Part shown: positions 14,696 to 23,800 of the stretch, in pieces
Position numbering within the stretch: position 1 is the stretch's first letter
Layout: each line of letters begins with the position of its first letter
Source: CAIOZA01 sp964464375
GTDB taxonomy: Bacteria > Bacteroidota > Ignavibacteria > Kapaibacteriales > UBA2268
Assembly: GCA_964464375.1 (NCBI GenBank)
Contig: CAYXFU010000044.1
Coordinates: 1-27,401 of the forward strand
Length of the DNA stretch: 27,401 nt
Direction: 5' to 3'
Made by a program: the position numbers and the translations under genes
The notes under the pieces: generated by a model
What the model saw: only the letters and a program-made list of their open reading frames with translations
The model's database searches: none
What the model was told of the DNA's origin: nothing

Positions 14696-17600
14696 ATGAG
14701 AAACCTAAAAATCTCTTTTTTGTTGTATATTTTAATAACTTATATCACATTTTCAAGAGATGATTTGAAGTATGTAGATACTAAACACACAACAACTTCA
14801 GATTGCTTCATAGCCAATAAAGGACAGTGGAATCCTGAAGTACAATTCCTTGCTAAGATGAATGGAATGAACGCCTGGATAACAACGACAGGTATTGTTT
14901 ACGATTATTACAAAATCGAAGATAATACTCCTGAAGATTTAATAGACTACAGAAAAATTGACAGACGCATATTTGAAGATGAATTAAGAAAAAGATATAA
15001 TCTGAAGATAGATACATTTCAAATAAGGAAAGGACATGTCGTAAAACTTGAATACGTAGGTATTTCAAACAATGTTAAAACTGACAATATAGATAAACTT
15101 GAAACTTATTACAACTACTTTATTGGTAACGATTCTACCAAATGGGCTTCTTATGTGCCTTTGTATAAAGAAGTAATCATAAAAGATGCATACAATGGAA
15201 TTGACATAAGATATTATTTTGATTCCAAATCATTCTCAAATCAATCAGGCACCTATTTAAGATATGATTTTATAGTAAATCCCGGTGCTGATGTGTCTGA
15301 AATTAAAATGAAATTCTCAGGTCAAGATGGAATTAATATAAATGGAAAAGGTGAATTAATTTTAAAAACAAGTATAGGCGATGTTACTCAGGGAGATGTT
15401 CTTGCCTTTCAGAATCTTAGCAATACAAAAATAAAAGTAAAATGTAATTTTCAGTTAGATGCAAATGGAACTATTCACTTTGTTTTAGATGATTACGAAG
15501 AATCAAAGCAATTAGTCATTGATCCTATAGTTTTTTCTACATTTATTGGTGGCTCAGATGACGAACAATGTCTTGGTTTGTGTGTAGGCAACAATGGCAT
15601 TTCATATATTTATGGATTGTCAACCTCTACAGATTTTCCAATAACTACCGGTGCTTACAATTCAAATTTAGGTGCTAATTTAACTGCAACTGTTACAAAA
15701 CTTAATTCAACAGGAACGGCACTTATTTTTTCAACTTTTGTTGATCAAGTTAGTCATAATGGATTTGAATTAATTACTCTAGATGATTCTGATAATATTA
15801 TAATTGCAGGATCTACAATCTCCACTAGTTTTCCCATTGTTTCTGGTGCTTTTCAAACTACCCATTATGGTGGATTGGATGGTTTTGTTACAAAATTGAA
15901 TTCATCAGGGTCATATTTAATTAATTCTACTTATTTTGGTGGTTCATCTGATGATAGTCCATCATCAATAAAAATTCATAGTGACGGTTCTGTTTATTTA
16001 TGCGGTCAAACGAATTCAACGAATTTTCCGGTAACTTCAGGTGCTATTCAGACTGCTAAAAATTTAAGTGATGATGCATTTATCTTAAGGTTTAATTCAA
16101 ATTTTTCCTCACTGATTTTTTCTACTTATCTTAGTGGCAATGACGGTGGTACTAACGATTATGATGATGCTAATCAAATTGATATTGATGCTAGTGGAAA
16201 TGTTTTTGTTACCGGGGGTACAGCAAATAAATCTTTTCCAGTAACTTCCGGAGCATATCAAACATCATTTACTAATGTTGATGCAATTTTCATTACAAAG
16301 ATTAATTCTTCAGGTACAAGTATTCTTTATTCAACTTTCTTTACACCAAACTGTGCTAGTTCTTATATGAAAGCAATTGCGATTAAAGTAGATAGGAATG
16401 GTGATGTAATTAGTGCTGGTTATATAAATGGTTCATGTCTTCCAGTAACCGCAGGTGTTTATCAATCTTCTTCAAGAGGTGATTTTGATTGCATTATATA
16501 TAAATTTAATTCAACACTTTCCTCGTTGATATTTGCAACCTATCTAGGTGGTTCAGGTTATGAATATTTCAGGGATCTTGTTATCGATCCTAGTAATAAT
16601 ATTATCTTAACCGGAACCACTGCTTCAAACGATTTTCCTTTAACAGGTGGTTGCAGACTTAAAGGTGATAAAGATTGTTTTGTAAGTAAACTTAATTCAT
16701 CAGGTTCTTCTTTAATATACTCCTTTTTACTTGGTGGAATGAATAATGATGGAGGATTTTTTATTAAAACCGAAGAATCTGGTTCACTTTATATTTTAGG
16801 AGAAACATTTTCATCTAACTTTCCTACTATATCCGGAAGTTATGATATAAATTTAAGTGGTGTTCGTGATCTTTTCGTAACTAAAATCACCCCGCCCATA
16901 GACTGGCCCCAGCTAAAGACTATCTCGAGCAATAAATTCGATTCATTGCTTTGCTTGGTCAACCATCTGGACACATTCTATGTGCACAACACAAGCTTCT
17001 GCGATTTTGATATAACAAGCAAAAGCATAACAGGAGCCAATGCCGGAGACTTTCGTGTTGTCGAGCCTGCCAATTTTCCTGTTAATGTACTTCCGGGCGA
17101 TTCGGTGAGATTTCAGGTTATATTCTCAACACTGACAGCAGGTAATAAATCAGCAACACTTACTCTTAATCATACAGGGTATCCTAATCCTTACTCAATC
17201 AGTCTTTCGGGAGTTAAGGACATAGTAAAGGTTGTGTTTGAAGCAACAACGGCAGATACAATCAAGATGAATATGGTTACATGTCCGGTAGGTTCGATTG
17301 ATACTAACTTCATAATAAAAAATGTATCGTCCGTTCCGACAACTGTTGTATTCACTGATGTTACCGCTCCTTTTGAAGTATCAGGTTTGAATGCAGATAA
17401 ATCCCTATACTTAAGCTTGAACGGACTTGCAGAAGTAAAGGTCAGATTCACAGGCTTACCGGCAGTTGGTAAAGTTTCGAGACTATTCTCATTCTCAGAT
17501 ACATGCGGAAAAATAAAGTATATTCTTTTAAATGCCACAGTCAAACAACCAATAGCCAAGGCAGGCAAAGATACAGCCATTTGTTTCGATTCTTACGCAA

Positions 17601-20119
17601 ATATTGGCGACAGTGCAACATCCGGAACAATTCCTTACAGTTACGAATGGGCACCTACACAGTTCCTTTATGAAGCAAATATAGCCAAACCCAGAACTAT
17701 GCCATTGAAATCGAACACAGAGTTTTATCTCAAAGTTACAGATGCTCTTGGATGCACAGGATATGATACAGTTCTTGTAATTGTAGCACCTGTAATGACT
17801 TTATTAGCAGTACCAAATCAAACAGTATGCAAAGGAAATTCAACAATTCTTAAACCAAATGTAAGCGGAGGTTTACTACCATACAAATACAAATGGTCGC
17901 CAGCAAAAAGCCTGAATATGCCGGATACATCCAATCCAATTGCCACACCGGATATATCAACGATGTACTACTATACAATCACAGATAGTGCTGGCTGTAT
18001 GGTACATGATTCAATCATGGTTTATGTAAAACCAAATGTCAAAGTCAATGCAGGAACAGATACAACAATCTGTCCGGGATACACAATCACACTGACCGGA
18101 AAAGCAGAAGAAGGCTCAACACCGTATAAATCATTCAAATGGACACCAAACACCGGACTCGATGATCCAAACATACTTTCGCCAAAATTGAGAATACTTA
18201 AATCAGGAACTTATAATTATGTCCTAAGCGTAACTGATGCTCTCGACTGCATTGGCAGAGACACAGTAATGATTACAATAACAGATCCTCCGGAAATTCA
18301 AATAACCGGAGATACATTAATATGCTATGGTACCACAACGACTTTAAGCATAGAACCCCAAATCAATGAAAATACTTTTCTGTGGTCAACCGGAGAAACC
18401 ACAGAAACTATATCAGTCAGCAAAGAAGGAAGATATTCAGTAGAAGTAACGGATAAGACAGGGTGCACAGGCTTGGACACACTAGAAGTAAAAACATATC
18501 CAAAAATATTTGCTAAATTCAAACTTGACAGAAGTCCCGAACTGTGTGCAGGATCAAAACTTAACATCTCTACAGAAGATAAATATTCATACTACATGTG
18601 GAGTACAGGCAACACAGAGGACAACATAACAGTAAACCTACCTGGAAGCTACTTCGTTGAAGTTACCGACATTAACGGATGCAAAGCAATATCGGATACA
18701 GTGAAAGTAACTCTGGTTGATAGTTTGAAACCACTTGTGATAATTAGTAACAATGGAATAATCTGTCCAAATGGAAGTCTGAACCTAACCACAGAGTATA
18801 ATTACACAACTTATCTCTGGAACACAGGAGAAACTACAAAATCAATAACGATCACCCAATCAGGAAAATACTCTGTTCACGTTAAAGATGACGGTGGATG
18901 CGAAGGAACATCTGAGATTATTGATATAATTCAGGGAGCAGAACCCAAACCGATAATATCGGGAAGCACAATACTCTGCAAGGGTGAATCAACCACAATC
19001 ACAGTAACAAATGATTATAAGAAATACAAATGGAACACGGGCGATACTACAAAATCAATCTCAATTACAAATCCGGGAACTTATTCAGTAACTGTCACAG
19101 ACACTAACGGATGTGAAGGATCTGCATCAACAACTATAACTGAATTTAAACCTGATGTCATTCAAATGACTGATATAGACTTCGGTGTAAGGAAAGTTAA
19201 CTCCACAAGCAAAAAGAATATTGAACTGAAGAACACAAATACACAACAGGTCACAATCTACAGCATAAAGATAAAAGGACTGGAAGCAAATACTTTCACA
19301 GCTATGCCAACACCGGTTCCACCTAAAAATTTAAATCAAAATGAATCAATAAATATCGAAATAGATTATTTGCCAACTGCTTCAAAATCATATCTGGACT
19401 CGCTGATAATTGATATAACCGAACCATGTGTTCAAACAATCGTCATTGCAGTTAAAGGGTCAGCATCGGACAGTGTCAAAACACAGATCAGCACATCGGT
19501 CTGGATACCTGATTTGTCTGCAAAAATAGGACAACTGAATTTCTGCATACCTCTAATGGCAAAGAAGGATGATAATGAACCTTATGACGATAATGTAAGC
19601 TACAAAGCAGTAATCACACTCGATGCATCCGTTATGAATCCTACAACCAACAAAGGAACGATAGCATCTGGCAAACGAACAATAGAAATAACCGGAGACA
19701 ACATTCAATTAACAGAAAATCCAACCAAAATCGGTGAAATCTGCGGTCAGATCTTCATCGGTGACAGAGAGATAACACCAATTGAAATAATAAATTTTGA
19801 ATGGAGTGACAAAGACATAATAAACAAAACTACAAACGGTAGCATCAAAGTATCCGGTATCTGTCAGCCAAACATAGCCAGGATTAAGTTAATAAATCCT
19901 GTTGAATTTACAATCAAACAAACCATTGTATCAAACGAACTTGTTATCTCAACAAAGAATACCACAAATGAAGATATATTAACCATTTATTCCATCATCG
20001 GTATCGAGATGGAAAGCTACGTCTGCTCTGGGCAGATGGACATTGATATTAGCGGATTAGCTTCAGGAGTCTATTTTGTTAGGATTGGAGATAGAGTAGG
20101 GAAATTTGTGAAAATGTAG
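14696..20119 (+). CDS. Giant secreted DUF7948 / SBBP propeller / Ig-like protein with T9SS sorting domain
   Basis: An 1807-residue protein with a signal peptide (about 1-20). Residues about 37-275 are a DUF7948-type domain ('FIANKGQWNPEVQFLAK', 'YYNYFIGND', 'IDIRYYF', 'LRYDFIVNPGADVSEIKMKF'). About 280-730 are SBBP propeller repeats ('FSTFIGGSDDEQCLG', 'NSTYFGGSSDDSPSS', 'FATYLGGSGYEYFRD', each followed by 'DFP.T.GA.Q'-like segments). About 740-950 is a choice-of-anchor-D/ASH-like domain. About 955-1190 are PKD-like modules. About 1190-1480 are 'LWSTGETT.SI.V...G.Y.VEVTD..GC' repeats. A second ASH-like domain follows ('DIDFGVRKVNSTSKKNIELK'), then a possible cohesin-like region (about 1595-1735) and the T9SS end ('LASGVYFVRIGDRVGKFVKM'). 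AAGG lies 8 nt before the ATG. Codon use changes sharply near 16,890, at the propeller/ASH border. A surface-exposed role is inferred. Confidence 0.92.
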   Translation: MRNLKISFLLYILITYITFSRDDLKYVDTKHTTTSDCFIANKGQWNPEVQFLAKMNGMNAWITTTGIVYDYYKIEDNTPEDLIDYRKIDRRIFEDELRKRYNLKIDTFQIRKGHVVKLEYVGISNNVKTDNIDKLETYYNYFIGNDSTKWASYVPLYKEVIIKDAYNGIDIRYYFDSKSFSNQSGTYLRYDFIVNPGADVSEIKMKFSGQDGININGKGELILKTSIGDVTQGDVLAFQNLSNTKIKVKCNFQLDANGTIHFVLDDYEESKQLVIDPIVFSTFIGGSDDEQCLGLCVGNNGISYIYGLSTSTDFPITTGAYNSNLGANLTATVTKLNSTGTALIFSTFVDQVSHNGFELITLDDSDNIIIAGSTISTSFPIVSGAFQTTHYGGLDGFVTKLNSSGSYLINSTYFGGSSDDSPSSIKIHSDGSVYLCGQTNSTNFPVTSGAIQTAKNLSDDAFILRFNSNFSSLIFSTYLSGNDGGTNDYDDANQIDIDASGNVFVTGGTANKSFPVTSGAYQTSFTNVDAIFITKINSSGTSILYSTFFTPNCASSYMKAIAIKVDRNGDVISAGYINGSCLPVTAGVYQSSSRGDFDCIIYKFNSTLSSLIFATYLGGSGYEYFRDLVIDPSNNIILTGTTASNDFPLTGGCRLKGDKDCFVSKLNSSGSSLIYSFLLGGMNNDGGFFIKTEESGSLYILGETFSSNFPTISGSYDINLSGVRDLFVTKITPPIDWPQLKTISSNKFDSLLCLVNHLDTFYVHNTSFCDFDITSKSITGANAGDFRVVEPANFPVNVLPGDSVRFQVIFSTLTAGNKSATLTLNHTGYPNPYSISLSGVKDIVKVVFEATTADTIKMNMVTCPVGSIDTNFIIKNVSSVPTTVVFTDVTAPFEVSGLNADKSLYLSLNGLAEVKVRFTGLPAVGKVSRLFSFSDTCGKIKYILLNATVKQPIAKAGKDTAICFDSYANIGDSATSGTIPYSYEWAPTQFLYEANIAKPRTMPLKSNTEFYLKVTDALGCTGYDTVLVIVAPVMTLLAVPNQTVCKGNSTILKPNVSGGLLPYKYKWSPAKSLNMPDTSNPIATPDISTMYYYTITDSAGCMVHDSIMVYVKPNVKVNAGTDTTICPGYTITLTGKAEEGSTPYKSFKWTPNTGLDDPNILSPKLRILKSGTYNYVLSVTDALDCIGRDTVMITITDPPEIQITGDTLICYGTTTTLSIEPQINENTFLWSTGETTETISVSKEGRYSVEVTDKTGCTGLDTLEVKTYPKIFAKFKLDRSPELCAGSKLNISTEDKYSYYMWSTGNTEDNITVNLPGSYFVEVTDINGCKAISDTVKVTLVDSLKPLVIISNNGIICPNGSLNLTTEYNYTTYLWNTGETTKSITITQSGKYSVHVKDDGGCEGTSEIIDIIQGAEPKPIISGSTILCKGESTTITVTNDYKKYKWNTGDTTKSISITNPGTYSVTVTDTNGCEGSASTTITEFKPDVIQMTDIDFGVRKVNSTSKKNIELKNTNTQQVTIYSIKIKGLEANTFTAMPTPVPPKNLNQNESINIEIDYLPTASKSYLDSLIIDITEPCVQTIVIAVKGSASDSVKTQISTSVWIPDLSAKIGQLNFCIPLMAKKDDNEPYDDNVSYKAVITLDASVMNPTTNKGTIASGKRTIEITGDNIQLTENPTKIGEICGQIFIGDREITPIEIINFEWSDKDIINKTTNGSIKVSGICQPNIARIKLINPVEFTIKQTIVSNELVISTKNTTNEDILTIYSIIGIEMESYVCSGQMDIDISGLASGVYFVRIGDRVGKFVKM

Positions 20120-20140
20120 AAATATAGGCATTTATCTTAC

Positions 20141-20163
20141 TTTATAATAATAATTATTATAAA
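20141..20163 (+). terminator. Weak A/T-only hairpin after the 1807-residue gene
   Basis: TTTATAATAAT (20141-20151) pairs with ATTATTATAAA (20153-20163) around one base. It has no G/C pairs, so termination here is doubtful. Confidence 0.25.
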
Positions 20164-20202
20164 TTTGAAAATTACTATTCTATTATCTTGCTGTGGCGGA
20201 AA

Positions 20203-20286
20203 ATGAGAAATCTGTTTATTTGCGTGTTAATATGCTTCTATCCATCTCTTGTGCTTTCCGGCATGGATGGGCACATAGAGATTTAA
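20203..20286 (+). pseudogene. Signal-peptide stub of a lost secreted protein
   Basis: ATG at 20203 opens 27 codons, stopping at 20284-20286. The first ~20 residues (MRNLFICVLICFYPSLVLSG) have a clear Sec signal-peptide shape: a short basic start, a hydrophobic core and small residues at the cut site. Only MDGHIEI follows. The stop lies 2 nt before repeat copy 2 begins at 20289. Its composition is less AT-rich than the surroundings. The likeliest reading is a gene start left behind when the repeat or a rearrangement removed the rest; a genuine tiny peptide is less likely. The ribosome-binding site is weak (GGCGGAAA immediately upstream). Confidence 0.35.
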
Positions 20287-20288
20287 AA

Positions 20289-20580
20289 TAGCTAGCTAAT
20301 TATACCTATTTTAAAGTTTTACTTGGAAATCAAATATATTAATAATAAATTAACAACAGCCATTCGAAGCAAAAATAAAAATTAGTTCTTTTAGATATAG
20401 ATAATTTCTTGGGACATCATACGGGCAGTAAATACAGCATTTCGAGTTGAAAGTTATTTAATAGAACTAACTAACTACACATTCATAATTAATATCATTA
20501 AACTATATGAAAATGGAATAAATTAAATTTTAAAACTTTAATTCATTCCTGATAATTATCGGATTACTCATTTTTGAGGA
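20289..20580. repeat. Intergenic ~290-bp direct repeat, copy 2
   Basis: Same orientation as 13141-13430 and starting with the same TAGCTAGCTAATTA. The conserved hairpin is at 20515-20549 (GGAAT-A-AATTAAA with TTTAATT-C-ATTCC), and GATAATTATC follows it. The best-conserved part runs from about 20356 to 20567. The middle block around 20404-20428 has diverged. There is no coding potential. The copy lies between a signal-peptide stub and a DUF7948/SBBP gene, and fills most of the gene-free stretch 20287-20833. The rest of that stretch holds the hairpins and candidate promoter listed separately. Confidence 0.85.
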
Positions 20581-20612
20581 GAATTATGGTTGCAATAGAT
20601 TTAATGCGGAAA

Positions 20613-20650
20613 TAAAAAAAAGCACAACCGGTATTAAAGCCTACCGGTTG
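20613..20650 (-). terminator. Minus-strand intrinsic terminator beside repeat copy 2
   Basis: CAACCGGTA (20625-20633) pairs with TACCGGTTG (20642-20650) across an 8-nt loop. An A run ends at 20621, giving a U tract on the minus strand. An alternative longer-range pairing exists: AAGCACAA (20620-20627) with TTGTGCTT (20677-20684), sharing two bases with the first stem. No U tract follows on the plus strand, so minus-strand termination is the better reading. Confidence 0.55.
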
Positions 20651-20775
20651 CACTTCTTTCAAACCGAATTTGTAACTTGTGCTTACTTAATCGGTCGATA
20701 GCAAATTGGCTTAATGAACTGTATTAAAGCCGACAATTAAACCAACTTGACTTACAAAAATACGAAGAAGTTAGG

Positions 20776-20808
20776 TTTGTTTAAAATTGTTGACAAAAAT
20801 TAATTTTG
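20776..20808 (+). promoter_or_regulatory. Candidate Bacteroidota-type promoter for the 1365-residue gene
   Basis: TTTG at 20776-20779, 21 nt, then TAATTTTG at 20801-20808. This fits the Bacteroidota primary-sigma pattern TTTG / TAnnTTTG with roughly 20-nt spacing. It would give a leader of about 20 nt before the AAGGA and ATG at 20834. It rests on motif match alone in AT-rich DNA. Confidence 0.4.
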
Positions 20809-20833
20809 TTTCACAATTTAAAGGACAATTATC

Positions 20834-23800
20834 ATGAAATTTAAAATTTTATTGGTTATTAGTTGCTTTGTTCTTATATTCGCATCGGCAGTCGCCCAGA
20901 TAAAAGATCAAGAAGCAACTGAAAAAGCACAACAATTACTGTCGAAAAGTGCCAGTATTTTGTTTATTGAAAACAAAGGACAGATAAAAGATACCAAAGG
21001 TAATTTCAGACCTGATATACTTTTTACGGCTGAAGCAAGTGGTATAACTTACTATTTTACAAATAAAGGTGTAAGTTATGTAATGCATAAAGTAGAGAAA
21101 AGAATTTCGGATAACGCTGATGAAAATCTCAAAAAGAAAGTGAAAAATCCATTAACCATCAAACCTTACAGAATGGATATGGAATTTTTAGGTTCAAATG
21201 AAAATGTCCAAATCCTACCTAATGATGATGCAGAAACGTACTACAATTATTTTGTGAATGGCTCAGATATAACTGGTGTAAAGACTTATAAGAAGCTGAC
21301 CTTCAAAGGTCTATTTCCGAACATAGATTTCGTTTTTTATGGTAATGGTAACCATTTAAAATATGATATTATAGTCAATCCAGGTGGTAATTTATCCGAT
21401 TTAAAATTGAAATATAAAGGTGCAGATGCAGTATTTTTGGAATCTGGAAATTTATCAATAGCGACTCCCTTAGGGAAACTTCAGGAATCAATCCCTGAGT
21501 CATATCAATTTATCAAGACCATAGACATTTCTAACCCAAATGCGAATATCTCGTTTGCAGAAAAGAAAATTCTGAATTGCAATTATGTGGTGAATAATAA
21601 CATTGTTACATTCAACATCGATACTTACGATAAAACATTACCTTTGGTTATTGATCCAACTTTAAGATGGAGCACGTATCTAGGTGGTGAAAATGATGAA
21701 ACAACCGGATATGAATGTTTTGATGCAGGTTCAATTTACACTCAGGGTGGTATCGCAACTGACAGTCTTGACAGTATTATTGTTGTTGGTTCCACGAAAA
21801 GTTATGATTTCCCGGCTGATATGGGCACATATAGTTTAAGCGGGTCCTGGGATGTATTTGTTTTTAAATTAGATCCTACAGGAACGACCAGAATATGGGG
21901 ATTATTCAAGGGTGGTAATTATGATGATTGTGCTACCGATGTAGCAGTCGATACTAGTAATAATATCTGGGTAGTTGGAGGTAGCCAAAGTCCTGGATTA
22001 TTCACTGGAGCTTATATACAACCAACCTGTGTCTCTTGTCCAACTTACTCTGATGGATTTATAATGAAAATAAATCCAGGTGGTAATGTTATCAGACAAA
22101 CGTTCATTGGTGACACTTTGACAGATGTGTTAAGAGGAATCTCAATCGGAGCTGACAATAAACCTGTAGTTGTCGGAGAATCGTACTCTAATAACTTACC
22201 AACAATAATTAATGCAAATTGGTCATATCAAACAACATGTGCATCTTGCCCAACTGACCCTGATGCAATTGTAGCTAAGTTTAATAACAATTTGAGTTCA
22301 GTTTCTTGGGGAACCTATCATGGAGGAGAAGGTGAAGAATTTGGACTTGGGATTGCTACAATAAAAAATCCGACCAATGATATAATTATTGTTGGAGAGA
22401 CTAAAAGTCCTTATTCTACCTTATATACCGCACAACCATTATTTAATGGACGTTTAAATCAAGATACTACAAATAATAACCTAAACAAAGATGGTTTCAT
22501 TGCCATTTTTAAAGGTAATATTTTGATTAATCCTACTGCACCATATTTTTCAACCTACTATGGCGGTACTGAAGATGATTATATTACCGGAGTAGCACAA
22601 ACTTCTGATACTGTTTTATTCAATATTTGCGGTTACACTGAAAGTGACACCAATAGTCAGAAGTTTCCCTTACAAATATTGGCTGGTCCTTATATAACTT
22701 ACGGAGGCAACGGTGACGGTTTCGTAGCAGGTTTGTTAAAGAAACTTCCTGTACAAACTGGTTATCCCGGATATAATAATCAATGGGCTGTGTATTGTGG
22801 TGGTAGTGGTTATGATAGAGTGAATGACATTGCTTTTGATAAAAATGATGTCACGATTAACATAACCGGTGAAACAAACAGTTCAGATTTTCCGATAAAA
22901 CACGCTTTTCAGAATCAAATAGTGAATTTATTTGATGCTTTTGCAGCTAAATATTTTGCTCCGGTTGGACATAAGTTGTGGTCAACTTATTTTGGAGGAG
23001 AAGATTTTGAATGTGGTATCGGTGTGACAACTACTGATTCTAATGGAGTTGTGATTTCAGGTACAGCCCTGGATGGTTTACTTACAACTCCTTGGGCATA
23101 TCAGCCGGATTATGCTGGTAATGGATATGATAGAGATGCTTTTGTAGCAAAATTTAGTAACCTTACTGCTCTGCCAACTTATGTTGGTGGAGAATTAGAT
23201 GATTTTATTGAAGATATGTTTGTCGATCAGGAAGGTTACATCTACATTACTGGAATTACCTATAGTTCAGATTTTCCGGTTCTGGATGGTTATGATGAAT
23301 CTTACAATGGAGATGGAGATATTTTCATTACTAAATTTAATAACATTGGTTTTAAAATGTTCTCGACCTTTTATGGTGGCGATAGTACAGACCATGGTAT
23401 GGCTATTGTAAAAGATTACTACAATGAGCAATCAGATTTATATGTTACCGGATACACAAAGAGTAGCAGTGGTATTGGTTATACTGGTTCCGGTGATCCT
23501 TTATCAACAACGTACAATTATCTTGAAGATGGTTTTCTTCTCAAGATAAGTAACGACGGTATGACCAGAAGATGGTGTACTTATCTTGCAGGTGGTTACA
23601 GAGATTTTTGTACAGGTGTTTGCTTGAACAATGATGAATCAAATATTTATGTTACAGGATACACACAGAGTCCGTATTTCGATCCCTATTCTCCAACTAT
23701 CAATTTAAACAATCATTATTCTTTGTTTGTTTATATTAATTACGATGCTTTCGTGACCAAATTCGACACGGATGGAGCTGGCATCTGGAATGAATTTATA

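Noticed and set aside
17191..17580. 129-codon minus-strand ORF in the giant DUF7948 gene
   Set aside because: Its translation is the reverse of a clear beta-rich domain and carries no motif.
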